NCBI GenBank assembly: GCA_045106335.1 | Contig: JBGCEM010000057.1 | Location: 1-64,000, forward strand | Length of the DNA: 64,000 bases | Source of the DNA: Aliishimia sp045106335 | Lineage (GTDB): Bacteria > Pseudomonadota > Alphaproteobacteria > Rhodobacterales > Rhodobacteraceae | Reading direction: 5' to 3' | Translations under genes and position numbers: made by a program | The notes under the pieces: model-generated | Databases searched by the model: none | Told to the model about the DNA's origin: nothing | The model's input: only the letters and a program-made list of their open reading frames with translations | Shown here: positions 37,655 to 46,973 of the stretch, in pieces | Numbering within the stretch: the first letter of the stretch is position 1 | Layout of the letters: every line of letters starts with the position of its first letter

Positions 37655-38836
37655 ATGAACGGAGCGGACACCGCCTGGATCATCGTCGCCACAGCGCTGG
37701 TTCTATTTATGACATTGCCCGGCCTTGCGCTGTTTTATGGCGGGCTTGTACGCGCGCGCAATGTACTTAGCGTCTTTATGCAGTGCTTTTCGATTGCCTG
37801 TTTGATGAGCGTGCTGTGGTTGGTCGCGGGCTATTCCATCGCATTTGGCGACGGCAACGCCTTTTGGGGTGGTTTGGACAAGATGTTCCTAAACGGTGTG
37901 ACGGCAGATACGGTGTCGGGCACCATCCCCGAAGTGCTGTTCTTTGCCTTTCAGATGACCTTTGCCATCATCACCCCGGCCCTGATTGTAGGGGCCTATG
38001 TCGAACGGATCGGTTATGGCTTTGTGATGCTGTTTTCCGGCCTGTGGATGTTGATATGTTATGCCCCCGTGGCGCATTGGATCTGGGGCGGAGGTCTGCT
38101 GGCCGGTGCCGAATGGTCGCTGTTTGAGGACGGTGTGAATGACTTTGCCGGAGGCATTGTGGTGCACCAAACTGCTGGGATCGCCGCGTTGATCTTGGCG
38201 GCGATGTTGGGGCCCCGGTCCGACAAATCCAAGCCCCCGCATAATCCAGGCATGGTAATGATTGGGGCTGCAATGCTGTGGGTCGGCTGGTTCGGCTTTA
38301 ATGGCGGGTCGCAATTGGCCGCAGATGGCGGCGCGGCTATGGCACTGACTGTAACGCATTTATCTGCCGCGACCGCATCGCTGACATGGGCGCTGTGGGA
38401 ACGCTTCCGCTACGGCAAGGCTTCGCTTGTTGGCATGGTCACAGGCACCATCGCCGGTTTGGCGTCCATCACCCCTGCATCGGGATCGGTCGGCCCTGTC
38501 GAGGCACTGATCATCGGCGGTATCGCGGGCATTCTGTGTCAGGAATTGTGCCACGTGGTGAAAAACATGCTGAAGATCGACGACACGTTGGACGTATTCG
38601 CCGTGCACGGTGTCGGTGGGATGTTCGGCATTTTGATGCTGGCGGTTTTTGGGCACGCATCCTGGACCGCGCAGCTGGGCGGTTTGGCCGTTGTTGGTAT
38701 TTGGACTGCGGTTACGACGCTTGTGATCATCTTGATTGCCAAGGCAATTTTCGGTCTGCGCGTCACCCAAGAGGACGAACATACGGGCCTGGATCTGAGT
38801 GCGCATGGCGAGCGGGCTTACGACATGAGCAGCTAG
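37655..38836 (+). CDS. amtB: Ammonium transporter AmtB
   Basis: A 393-residue eleven-helix ammonia channel. Typical segments: PGLALFYGGLVRARNVLS (second helix with the external gate), the twin-histidine pore residues in VHQTAGIAALI and HGVGGMFG, and GWFGFNGGSQLAADG. The ATG at 37655 has AAAGGAC upstream. No glnK/PII gene adjoins it on either side, unlike many amtB loci. NtrC control is plausible, but I could not pick out a convincing binding site in the 178 bases before it. Confidence 0.96.
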   Translation: MNGADTAWIIVATALVLFMTLPGLALFYGGLVRARNVLSVFMQCFSIACLMSVLWLVAGYSIAFGDGNAFWGGLDKMFLNGVTADTVSGTIPEVLFFAFQMTFAIITPALIVGAYVERIGYGFVMLFSGLWMLICYAPVAHWIWGGGLLAGAEWSLFEDGVNDFAGGIVVHQTAGIAALILAAMLGPRSDKSKPPHNPGMVMIGAAMLWVGWFGFNGGSQLAADGGAAMALTVTHLSAATASLTWALWERFRYGKASLVGMVTGTIAGLASITPASGSVGPVEALIIGGIAGILCQELCHVVKNMLKIDDTLDVFAVHGVGGMFGILMLAVFGHASWTAQLGGLAVVGIWTAVTTLVIILIAKAIFGLRVTQEDEHTGLDLSAHGERAYDMSS

Positions 38837-38936
38837 AGCGTGTTGCGTTAAATTGCATTCAAAACAAGCTGCCTCTCGCATGCGCTCGAACGCGTGTTTT
38901 GAAACGCAATGAACTCAATCGAACGCGACACGCTCT
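38835..38936. repeat. Dispersed palindromic repeat, copy 2 (complete)
   Basis: A 102-base imperfect palindrome filling the space between the convergent amtB and MmgE/PrpD stop codons. Ends: AGAGCGTGTTGCGTT (38835-38849) and AACGCGACACGCTCT (38922-38936), 14 of 15 complementary. Inside is the second stem TTCAAAACA / TGTTTTGAA. The first bases overlap the amtB TAG. Its right 82 bases recur at 5362-5444. It could fold as a long hairpin in RNA, so it may end both convergent transcripts. Confidence 0.85.
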
Positions 38937-38941
38937 AAACC

Positions 38942-40225
38942 TTACCTGCTCATCACATCCAGCAAGGCGTCCATATCGGGCGCCTTGTCTGCGTTCAGGA
39001 CACTGTAAAGCGCCGCTTCTTGGTCTGCCCCCAACAAAGCCTTGGCTTTGCGGCGCAACGCCGCCCATTTTTGCGCGGGCTGCATCTGGTCCAACAGATC
39101 ATACTGATAGGTCTGTGTATGCCCATCCCTTTGCGCAACTTCGACCCGCGCTTGGGATTCGGACAGCTGGTCATCGCCCGTCACAGTGACATTGGCCCGC
39201 CACGCGATCAGGGCCGGATCCAGCGCGCAAGCTTCAGAATAGCTGGCGATATCCGCAGTGTCCCAGCCCGCAAGCACCATCGCCGCGACATGGGTATAAG
39301 AAAACTTGACCTGAAGCCCGGTGCGCGGCTCCATTTGGTTGCACACGCTCAGCCAGCGCGGATGGGTATGGATGTGCACGGCTTGGATCGCGCTTGGGTC
39401 GCTTTGGTTTTGACCCAGCGCCTCAATCATCGCATGCAGTCCGTGACAACAAGCATGCAATTTATGCGACACATCTGCTGCCCGCCAAACCTGGCCCAGA
39501 TCCTCAATAGCTGACAGGTCACGCTGGCCGTGATGGGTTTGGGTGAACCCCTGGGGTCCATCCAGCGCATCTGGATTTGACACCATGCCGCGCGCGGCCA
39601 AATCTGCACAGATCACACCACATTCGGCAGCAAGCCCCGCATTCATAGGCTTGCCCATCGTGCCGAACTGCGACTTCAGCCCCGCAGCGCGCGTGGCGGT
39701 CAAACCAAAGGCATGGGCTGTTTGGTCGCGATCCAACGCGCGCAGCCGCGCAACAGCGGCCACTGCACCAAAAGCCCCGGCAGTCGCTGTTTGGTGAAAC
39801 CCGATCTGGTAGTGATCGCGGCCCAAATATTGCCCCACCCGCACGGCCACTTCTGATCCCACCGCTGCGGCATTTAGAAGGTCGGCCCCTTTGACGCCCG
39901 GAACTGCGCAGAGGCTGGAAAATATCGCCACCGAAGGGTGCCCAATATGGCCAAAATGCGTGTCATCATAATCCAGCGCATGCGACACTGTACCATTCAC
40001 AAAGGCCGCCGCGCGCGCAGGGACACGACCACCACCAAACAGGACCGACTGATCTGCACCGCCATCCCCGAACGCCTGGGCACGCACGATCTGCGACACG
40101 GGCTCACCCACACCGGCAATCCCACATGCGGTCCAGTCAAACAAGGACTGCGCCATCACGTCTAACACATCTTGCGAAGGCCGCGCGGTTTGCACAAATG
40201 CGCTCAGTCGGTCCGTCAAACTCAT
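38942..40225 (-). CDS. MmgE/PrpD family protein
   Basis: A 427-residue protein of the MmgE/PrpD fold, which includes 2-methylcitrate dehydratase and cis-aconitate decarboxylase. Visible: FDWTACGIAGVG near 30, GTVSHALDYDDTHFGHIGHPS near 98-118 (the conserved DYDDTH/GHPS block with active-site residues), and YQIGFHQTATAGAFGA near 140. No prp or methylcitrate genes are adjacent, so the dehydratase assignment to a specific substrate would be guesswork. Its ATG overlaps the stop of the COQ10-like gene (ATGA). Confidence 0.85.
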   Translation of the reverse strand: MSLTDRLSAFVQTARPSQDVLDVMAQSLFDWTACGIAGVGEPVSQIVRAQAFGDGGADQSVLFGGGRVPARAAAFVNGTVSHALDYDDTHFGHIGHPSVAIFSSLCAVPGVKGADLLNAAAVGSEVAVRVGQYLGRDHYQIGFHQTATAGAFGAVAAVARLRALDRDQTAHAFGLTATRAAGLKSQFGTMGKPMNAGLAAECGVICADLAARGMVSNPDALDGPQGFTQTHHGQRDLSAIEDLGQVWRAADVSHKLHACCHGLHAMIEALGQNQSDPSAIQAVHIHTHPRWLSVCNQMEPRTGLQVKFSYTHVAAMVLAGWDTADIASYSEACALDPALIAWRANVTVTGDDQLSESQARVEVAQRDGHTQTYQYDLLDQMQPAQKWAALRRKAKALLGADQEAALYSVLNADKAPDMDALLDVMSR

Positions 40226-40665
40226 CCGTAAAGATCCTGCGCACGCCGCTCAAAGGCGCGCACAATACGCTGCATCGCCTCGTTGAACACCACCCCGATA
40301 ATCCCCTGCAACAGCGCGTTCTTGAATTCGAAATCCACGAAGAAAGATACCTCGCAGCCGCCTTCAGTATCTACGAAAGACCAGTTGGATTTCATGAACT
40401 TAAACGGCCCATCCAGGTATTCTGTGTCGATCCGTTTGTCGTCCGGCCACAGGATCACACGGCTGCCGAAACGTTCGCGAAAGACCTTGAACGAAATCAC
40501 CAAATCGGCCTCTAACTTCTCGCCCCCTTGATAGGGCGTGTGACTGCGAATCCGGGCGGCAGCGCACCAGGGTATGAACTGCGGATAACTGCCCACATCC
40601 GCGACTAGATCATACATTTGCTGGGCGCTATAGGGCAGGAATTTCGTTTCAGAATGGGTGGGCAT
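40222..40665 (-). CDS. COQ10/RatA-like START-domain protein
   Basis: A 147-residue START/polyketide-cyclase-like protein. YSAQQMYDLVADVGSYPQFIPWC near the start and the DGPFKFMKSNWSF segment are typical of the COQ10/RatA group. In mitochondria COQ10 binds ubiquinone for respiration; in E. coli the homologue RatA was described as blocking ribosome assembly. The respiratory role is the likelier one here since no antitoxin partner is evident. ATGA-coupled to the MmgE/PrpD gene. Confidence 0.88.
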   Translation of the reverse strand: MPTHSETKFLPYSAQQMYDLVADVGSYPQFIPWCAAARIRSHTPYQGGEKLEADLVISFKVFRERFGSRVILWPDDKRIDTEYLDGPFKFMKSNWSFVDTEGGCEVSFFVDFEFKNALLQGIIGVVFNEAMQRIVRAFERRAQDLYG

Positions 40666-40734
40666 AAGGACCTGGCTGCTGTAGTTCTGTGACCTGATGT
40701 GTTCCGGAATGCGTTAGGAATCAAGGGGGACGCC

Positions 40735-41277
40735 ATGCCGCAGCCTGCATATGTGATTGATCAAATGATTTCCGCCAAGTCGATTGCGGCGCGCATTGAG
40801 GCGCTGAGCGGTCAGATTGAGGCCGAATTTGCCGGCACCGATAAGCTGGTTGTTGTGGGATTGCTGCGCGGTTCTTTCGTGTTCATTGCCGATTTGGTAC
40901 GCGAATTGGACCTGCCGATTGAGGTCGATTTTCTGGAAGCCTCGTCTTACGGCGATACGATGGAATCCTCGCGCGAGGTGCGGATTTTAAAGGACTTGCG
41001 CGGTGCGATTGAGGGGCGTGATGTGTTGATCGTCGAGGATATTATCGACACCGGGCACACGATGCACCATGTGCAGGCGCTTTTGCGCTCACGAAAACCT
41101 GCGAAATTGAAAACCATCGCGCTGCTTGACAAACCCACCCGGCGCGAGGTCGACATTAAGGCCGATTGGACCGGGTTTGAGATCCCGGACGAATTTGTGG
41201 TGGGCTATGGCATCGACTATGCACAACGGGATCGGAACTTGCCGTTTATTGGGAAGGTCCGTTTCACCGACGGCTGA
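40735..41277 (+). CDS. hpt: Hypoxanthine phosphoribosyltransferase
   Basis: A 180-residue purine-salvage enzyme making IMP (and GMP) from the base and PRPP. The PRPP-binding signature is VLIVEDIIDTGHTMHH, the flexible loop region is SSYGDTM, and VGLLRGSFVFIADLVREL lies in the core. The ATG at 40735 has a strong AAGGGGGA Shine-Dalgarno. Stop codon lies four bases before the convergent phytoene-synthase-like gene. Confidence 0.94.
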   Translation: MPQPAYVIDQMISAKSIAARIEALSGQIEAEFAGTDKLVVVGLLRGSFVFIADLVRELDLPIEVDFLEASSYGDTMESSREVRILKDLRGAIEGRDVLIVEDIIDTGHTMHHVQALLRSRKPAKLKTIALLDKPTRREVDIKADWTGFEIPDEFVVGYGIDYAQRDRNLPFIGKVRFTDG

Positions 41278-41281
41278 TGTG

Positions 41282-42046
41282 TCACCACCGCCCGAGTGCC
41301 GCCTTAACAGCAAACAGCACGCCACCGGGCTGCGGCAGGGGACCGTCGGCGACGGATGCTGGGTGTTTTAAAACAAATTTTAGACATTTTTCGGCCCCCA
41401 TGACGGGCCAAAATGCAGGTGCTGAGGATTTGGGCGCCAGATTGCGTGCCTGGTTCAGTGACGCCAAGCCACGCGCCGCCAAAGCCCGAACCCCGTCCGG
41501 CGTGCCATCGACCAAAGGGATGCGCTTTTGCGCCACCAGCCCTGGGATTGCGCGCAGGAACGCCGCGACCCCTGCGCCGTATCCAGCCTGATCCGCGCCC
41601 CTTATAGGACCTTGTGTAGGGCCCAAAAGCCCCGCGGCGCAGACCATCAGATGCCCGGCAGTGTGCTGCAGATATTGATCTAAAGCCGCGTCATCTTCAA
41701 ACGGATCTTTGTAACAATCCCAACGCCGTGCGGCTATCAATTGATCCAGCCGCTCAACATCCTGCGTTGACAAAACATCCGCCAAAGGGCTCACGACCTC
41801 ATGGCGTCGCACCTTGCCGTCCGCGCCGATTTCTTCAAGCGCATCGCGCCACCATTGCAGCCGCATTTCGGCAATCATCGGCTCGGCCGTCACCCAAGGG
41901 GCGCGCGACACTTCGACGTTGAACGCATATAACGGAAACAGCTTGGCGCGCGCATCAACTGGCGCGGCCATCACCGTGCGAAACCGCCAGGGATCGCCCT
42001 TTTGCACAATCGCCGCGCAGGCGTTCAGATCGTCGCTAAAGCTCAT
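41282..42046 (-). CDS. Squalene/phytoene synthase-like protein (NDUFAF6 type)
   Basis: A 254-residue all-helical isoprenoid-synthase fold. It has FPLYAFNVEVSRAPWVTAEP and RLQWWRDALEEI, but the second Asp-rich motif of true synthases is poor, as in NDUFAF6-like relatives linked to complex I assembly. I would not infer carotenoid or hopanoid synthesis from it; no crt or hpn genes are near. The ATG at 42046 overlaps the cimA stop as ATGA, so it is expressed with cimA. Confidence 0.8.
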   Translation of the reverse strand: MSFSDDLNACAAIVQKGDPWRFRTVMAAPVDARAKLFPLYAFNVEVSRAPWVTAEPMIAEMRLQWWRDALEEIGADGKVRRHEVVSPLADVLSTQDVERLDQLIAARRWDCYKDPFEDDAALDQYLQHTAGHLMVCAAGLLGPTQGPIRGADQAGYGAGVAAFLRAIPGLVAQKRIPLVDGTPDGVRALAARGLASLNQARNLAPKSSAPAFWPVMGAEKCLKFVLKHPASVADGPLPQPGGVLFAVKAALGRW

Positions 42047-43659
42047 GTCCGGTGATCGCGCACCAGCTTCCAGCGGATCGCGTCCAGAAGCGCTTCGAAC
42101 GATGCATCCACGATGTTCGCAGACACGCCCACAGTCGACCAACGGCGGCGGTCTTTGTCCTCGCTGTCGATGATCACGCGGGTCACGGCCTCGGTGCCGC
42201 CTTGGGTAATGCGCACTTTGAAATCGACCAGGCGGATGTCTTCAATCAACGCCTGATAGCGCCCCAGATCTTTGACGAGCGCCTTTGACAGCGCGTTCAC
42301 AGGCCCCCGATCACCGCCCGTTTTGTCCATGGATTCCGACACGGACAGCTTCTTTTCACCGTCCACTTTGACGACCACCACCGCTTCGGACAGGCTGACC
42401 ATTTCGTCGCGCTTGTTCTTGCGTCGCTCGACCGTGACGCGGTAGCGCTTGACCTCAAAAAAGCTGGGCAATTGGCCAAGTTCTTCGCGCGCCAGCAGCT
42501 CAAACGAGGCCTGGGCGGTGTCATAGGAATACCCCGTCGCCTCGCGCTCTTTGACCCGATCTAGGATTCGTGCCAGGGCCGGATCGCCCTTTGGTACATC
42601 CAGCCCCGCTTCGGCCAGACGTTTGCGCAAATTCGACTGCCCCGCCTGATTGGACATTGGGATAATGCGTTCATTGCCGACACAAGCGGGGTCGACATGT
42701 TCATAGGTCGCGGGGTTTTTCAGGATTGCGCTGGCATGCAGCCCGGCTTTATGCGCAAACGCACCCGAGCCCACATAGGCCGCTTGTTTTTGCGGCACAC
42801 GGTTGAGGATATCGTCCAGCATCCGCGCCACACGGGTCAGATCCGCCAGAGCAGTGTGGTCTACACCGATCTCAAACAGATCCGCATACGGCGCTTTCAG
42901 CAGCAGCGTCGGGATAATTGCGGTCAAGTTGGCATTGCCGCAGCGCTCGCCCAGCCCGTTCAGCGTGCCTTGGATCTGGCGCGCCCCGGACATCACTGCG
43001 GCCAGCGATCCCGCCACGGCTGTTTCGGTGTCATTATGCGTGTGGATGCCCAGGCGGTCGCCCGGGATCCCGTCGGCTATGACCGCGCGGGTGATTGCGG
43101 CGATTTCGTCGGGCAGCGTGCCGCCATTAGTGTCGCACATCACCACCCACCGCGCCCCGGCGTTCAAGGCGGCGTGCAAAGTCGACAGCGCGTAGTCCGG
43201 ATTGACCTTATAGCCGTCAAAGAAATGTTCCGCGTCAAACAGCCCTTCACGGGCGTTTTTGGCGATATGTTCAAAGCTTTGCGCGATATTGGCGGTGTTT
43301 TCGTCCAGCGTGATGCCCAATGCGTCTGTCACATGAAACGCGTTGGCCTTGCCCACCAAACACACCGCCCCCGTGCCCGCATTCATCACCGCCGCCAACA
43401 CGTCGTCATTGTCCGCCGAGCGCCCAGATCGCTTGGTCATCCCAAAGGCCGTCATTTGCGCGCGGGTCTTGGGGGCCGTGTCGAAAAAGGCGCTGTCTGT
43501 GGGGTTGGCACCGGGCCAACCACCCTCGATATAGTCGATCCCCAAGCCGTCAAGTGCCTGCGCAATCTGGATTTTTTCATCCGTCGAGAACTGCACGCCA
43601 TGGGTCTGCTGCCCATCGCGCAAGGTGGTGTCAAAGAGCGAGAGGCGTTCCCGGCTCAT
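42043..43659 (-). CDS. cimA: Citramalate synthase
   Basis: A 538-residue acyltransferase of the DRE-TIM (LeuA-like) family joining pyruvate and acetyl-CoA to (R)-citramalate, a threonine-independent route to isoleucine. Catalytic barrel: LFDTTLRDGQQTHGVQFS (about 7-24), IEGGWPGANPTD, and the metal site HTHNDTET. The C-terminal LeuA dimer/regulatory domain spans about 400-530. I start at the ATG at 43659 (AGGGGG upstream). The closest alternative, 2-isopropylmalate synthase, differs in the QQTHGVQF and GANPTD motifs. Confidence 0.92.
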   Translation of the reverse strand: MSRERLSLFDTTLRDGQQTHGVQFSTDEKIQIAQALDGLGIDYIEGGWPGANPTDSAFFDTAPKTRAQMTAFGMTKRSGRSADNDDVLAAVMNAGTGAVCLVGKANAFHVTDALGITLDENTANIAQSFEHIAKNAREGLFDAEHFFDGYKVNPDYALSTLHAALNAGARWVVMCDTNGGTLPDEIAAITRAVIADGIPGDRLGIHTHNDTETAVAGSLAAVMSGARQIQGTLNGLGERCGNANLTAIIPTLLLKAPYADLFEIGVDHTALADLTRVARMLDDILNRVPQKQAAYVGSGAFAHKAGLHASAILKNPATYEHVDPACVGNERIIPMSNQAGQSNLRKRLAEAGLDVPKGDPALARILDRVKEREATGYSYDTAQASFELLAREELGQLPSFFEVKRYRVTVERRKNKRDEMVSLSEAVVVVKVDGEKKLSVSESMDKTGGDRGPVNALSKALVKDLGRYQALIEDIRLVDFKVRITQGGTEAVTRVIIDSEDKDRRRWSTVGVSANIVDASFEALLDAIRWKLVRDHRT

Positions 43660-43885
43660 ATGTGCTGTCCCCCTAGTTTCGACGAACAGGATTGTCCCTT
43701 TACTTTTAGCATCAGCGTCAGCGTTTTGTGACCCGCCCGGCACAGCCGGGCCACGCCCGACATCCCCCCAGGGGGCGTGTTTTCTGGCCTTTCAAACTGT
43801 TCAATCGTTGGATTGGGGGCTCCGATCGATTGCAAATCAAAAATCGCACAACGCCCTCCAGGTCGGGCGCGGCCCGCCTGCGCAC

Positions 43886-45343
43886 TCATTTTAGAGCATC
43901 CAATTTGGTAGGATCAAAGTCAGGTCCGGGTTTCAGTTCGACACCCTCTTTTGACATTCGCACTTCAACACCGGCATCTAACAGAACACTTTTCAAAGCA
44001 TCAACTTTATCAAAGACCTTTGTGCGCATCGCTTCTTCTCTGGCTGATGAAAGCGCGTCCTTAAACGACCCGAGCACCCGCCACGAGTCCAGCTTAGCGA
44101 CATGCTCATCAAGCGTCCAATCATGCTCTAACAATCCCAACAACTGTGCAGAAGCAATAAATGTACCAACGCGCAAATGTTCATTTTCTGCAACCGACGA
44201 ATTTACAATCTCATTTCCCATTTGGGTGAGCCGCGTCAACGCTGCGGAGGTGTTCAGATCATCCGCCAAAGCGGCAAGCACAAGCGGATCAGGGTCGTAT
44301 TTGACAGGAACATCAGGCTTTAGACTAGATGGAACGACGGTAAGGCCATGCCACTTTCTTAACGTCTTCTCTGCCTCAACCCGCTTCTTCTCGGTCCAAT
44401 CCATCGGCTTGCGGTAATGCGTGGACAGCATCACGAAACGGATGACCTCGCCCGGCACGCCCTGATCCAGCAGATCGCGTACGGTGAAGAAATTGCCCAA
44501 GGATTTGGACATTTTTTTGCCCTCGATCTGCAGCATTTCGTTGTGCATCCAGATATTGGCAAAGCCGTGCCCGGCGCAGCGTGACTGAGCGATTTCGTTT
44601 TCGTGGTGCGGGAAGGTCAGGTCGTTGCCGCCGCCATGGATGTCAAAGCGCGCGCCTAGCAGATCATAGGCCATGGCCGAGCATTCGATATGCCAGCCCG
44701 GACGCCCCCGCCCCCAAGGGCTGTCCCATCCGGGCAGCGCGGCATCCGAGGGCTTCCACATCACGAAATCCATTGGGTCCTCTTTATAGGGCGCGACCTC
44801 AACCCGGGCACCTGCGATCATATCATCGACCGAGCGGCCCGACAGCTTGCCATAGTCCTGATACGCACGCACCCGAAACAGCACATGACCGTCCTTTTCA
44901 TAGGCAAAGCCGTCTGCGATCAGCCCTTCGATCATCGCTACCATCTGCGCGATATACTGGGTGGCGCGCGGCATAGCGTTCGGCTGCAACGCGCCCAGTT
45001 CCTCCATATCCGCCAGATACCAGCTGATGGTTTCCTCGGCCCGCTCCGCGATCAGCTGTTCAATTGTGCCTGTGGCCCCTGCCTGTTGACGGGCCAAAGC
45101 GGTGGCGTTGATCTTGTCATCCACATCCGTAAAATTGCGCACATAAGTCACGTGATCAGCGCCGTAGACATGGCGCAACAGCCGATACAGCAAATCAAAC
45201 ACCAACACAGGGCGCGCGTTGCCCAAATGCGCCCGGTCATAGACCGTTGGGCCGCACACATACATGCGCACGTTTTTGGGATCGATCGGCGTCAGCGCGA
45301 CTTTGGATCGCGTCGCAGTGTTATGAAGTTTGATCTCGGTCAT
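43886..45343 (-). CDS. cysS: Cysteinyl-tRNA synthetase
   Basis: A 485-residue class I synthetase. Cys30 in YVCGPTVYD, the HIGH-like HLGN (39-42), the zinc ligands of WHIECSAMA and GGGNDLTFPHHENE, and the KMSKS loop are all present. ATG at 45343. The last third of the gene (about 43886-44400, C-terminal anticodon-binding region) has lower GC and different codon choice from the first two thirds: by hand count 44101-44400 is about 49 percent GC and the next 60 bases about 63 percent. That suggests a mosaic gene, although the frame is intact. Confidence 0.95.
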   Translation of the reverse strand: MTEIKLHNTATRSKVALTPIDPKNVRMYVCGPTVYDRAHLGNARPVLVFDLLYRLLRHVYGADHVTYVRNFTDVDDKINATALARQQAGATGTIEQLIAERAEETISWYLADMEELGALQPNAMPRATQYIAQMVAMIEGLIADGFAYEKDGHVLFRVRAYQDYGKLSGRSVDDMIAGARVEVAPYKEDPMDFVMWKPSDAALPGWDSPWGRGRPGWHIECSAMAYDLLGARFDIHGGGNDLTFPHHENEIAQSRCAGHGFANIWMHNEMLQIEGKKMSKSLGNFFTVRDLLDQGVPGEVIRFVMLSTHYRKPMDWTEKKRVEAEKTLRKWHGLTVVPSSLKPDVPVKYDPDPLVLAALADDLNTSAALTRLTQMGNEIVNSSVAENEHLRVGTFIASAQLLGLLEHDWTLDEHVAKLDSWRVLGSFKDALSSAREEAMRTKVFDKVDALKSVLLDAGVEVRMSKEGVELKPGPDFDPTKLDALK

Positions 45344-45565
45344 CGCGGCCTCATGCGCACAGGGTTGGCGCGGGCCTAGCAAGTCTTTGTCGTAAGGAAA
45401 AGAGGAACCGGCCCGCTGGTGGTCAGCAGGAAATAATGCAGCACAAAATGCAGGTTGTGTGGTTCATCCCGCGACCTAGCCCGAGCAAGCGCGATCCGTC
45501 AAGAGCAATTGACATGACCAGGTGCGTTGGGTCACAGCGCGCATAGGGAAAAAGGAGCCGCCACG

Positions 45566-46738
45566 ATGGAGCTGTCACAACGGATGATCGGATTGACCGG
45601 GGGTGGCTCGGATGGTTGGGATTTGTTTGTCAAAGCGCGGCGGATGATTGCGGATGGGATTTCCGTGACCGAGCTGTCAATTGGCGAACATGACATTCGC
45701 ACCACAGCCCCGATCTTGCAGGCAATGCATGACAGTGCGATGGGCGGGCATACAGGCTATGCAATGGTGCCCGGCACGGATGATTTGCGCGATCTAATTG
45801 CTGCGCGTGTGCAGGCACGCACAGGCGTGACGACCAGCCGCGACAACGTCTTGGTGACGCCTGGTGGGCAATCGGCCTTGTTCGCGGCCCATGCGGCGGC
45901 CTGTGATCCGGGCGATGTGGCGCTGTATATCGACCCCTATTATGCCACCTACCCCGGGACTTTGCGCGGTGTATCGGCCGTGCCGCGCGCGATTCCCACC
46001 TATGCGTCGGATGCGTTTCAACCGCGTGCATCTGATCTTGAGGCGGCCGCACCAGGTGCGCGATCTTTGCTGATAAACTCGCCAAACAACCCAACGGGTG
46101 TGGTCTATGACGCCGCGACGATGAAGCGGATTGCGGATACGTGCCGCGCGCATAATCTGTGGCTGATCTCGGACGAGGTTTACGACACACAGATTTGGGA
46201 CGGCACGCATATCAGCCCCCGCAGCCTGCCGGGGATGGAACCGCGCACCTTTGTCGTGGGCTCAATGTCCAAAAGTCATGCGATGACCGGATCGCGCTGT
46301 GGCTGGGTGATCGGCCCTGCACCTGCGATTAGGGAAATGATCAATTTTGCCACGCATACAACTTACGGCGTGGCTGGGTTTGTGCAAGACGCTGCTGCGT
46401 TTGCCTTAGCGCAAGGTCCTGAATTTGAGGCCGAAATTGCGGCCCCCTTCCGCCGCCGTCGCGCGCTTGCACACGCGATTCTGGCGGGCCAAAACACAGT
46501 ACGCCTGATCCCATCAGGTGGTGCGATGTATCTGATGTTGGACATCCGTGCCACGGGTCTGACTGGCGATGCGTTTGGCGATGCGTTGTTAGAACAGCAC
46601 CATATTTGCGTGATGCCAGGGGAAAGCTTTGGGCAAGCCGCAGCGGGTCACATCCGGGTGGCGATGACCATTGGCGATGATGCATTTGCCGCCGCGCTGC
46701 GGACTCTGTGTGATTTCGCCAACGCGTTGGCACCGTAA
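45566..46738 (+). CDS. PLP-dependent aminotransferase, class I/II
   Basis: A 390-residue fold-type I aminotransferase. NSPNNPTGVVYD (about 176-187), SDEVYDTQIW and GSMSKSHAMTGSRCGWV with the PLP lysine are clear. The sequence fits the AspC/alanine-type subgroup I; substrate unclear. AAAGGAG precedes the ATG at 45566. The next gene, the MttB homologue, follows on the same strand after 235 bases. Confidence 0.87.
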   Translation: MELSQRMIGLTGGGSDGWDLFVKARRMIADGISVTELSIGEHDIRTTAPILQAMHDSAMGGHTGYAMVPGTDDLRDLIAARVQARTGVTTSRDNVLVTPGGQSALFAAHAAACDPGDVALYIDPYYATYPGTLRGVSAVPRAIPTYASDAFQPRASDLEAAAPGARSLLINSPNNPTGVVYDAATMKRIADTCRAHNLWLISDEVYDTQIWDGTHISPRSLPGMEPRTFVVGSMSKSHAMTGSRCGWVIGPAPAIREMINFATHTTYGVAGFVQDAAAFALAQGPEFEAEIAAPFRRRRALAHAILAGQNTVRLIPSGGAMYLMLDIRATGLTGDAFGDALLEQHHICVMPGESFGQAAAGHIRVAMTIGDDAFAAALRTLCDFANALAP

Positions 46739-46836
46739 CGCCCCTTTTGCAGCAAATAGTCTGTTTGCGACATCGCGTCGGAAATGACAAAGCCCGCACG
46801 TCCCATCCGCGCCACCCTAGGATCAGGGAGACGCGC

Positions 46837-46932
46837 ATGGTTCAGGTCGAACATTGCAAAATCACGCTGGTAATCCGCACCATTGGTGCCGAGCGTGGGC
46901 GTGCCGCACGGGGGCGTCCGGGACGCAGGTAA
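46837..46932 (+). CDS. Possible 31-residue Arg-rich leader peptide
   Basis: An ATG at 46837 preceded by AGGGAGA opens a short frame to the TAA at 46930-46932, encoding a 31-residue Arg-rich peptide that ends GRAARGRPGRR. It ends 41 bases before the MttB-homologue gene. It may be translated as an upstream open frame, or be chance in GC-rich sequence; no family is recognised. Confidence 0.2.
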   Translation: MVQVEHCKITLVIRTIGAERGRAARGRPGRR

Positions 46933-46973
46933 CGCTCTGATTTTTCCGATCCCTGCCTGAAAGCCCTGACACT

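Noticed and set aside
40222..40665. Toxin RatA
   Set aside because: The protein fits the COQ10/START group and no antitoxin gene accompanies it.
42697..43731. A 344-residue rightward open frame opposite cimA
   Set aside because: It is antisense to a clear citramalate synthase, has Arg/Gln-rich composition, and no domain or start signal; long antisense frames are expected in GC-rich coding DNA.
43735..43751. GCCCGGC-ACA-GCCGGGC hairpin before cimA
   Set aside because: No T run follows on either strand and it sits in a GC-rich spacer, so I do not call a terminator.
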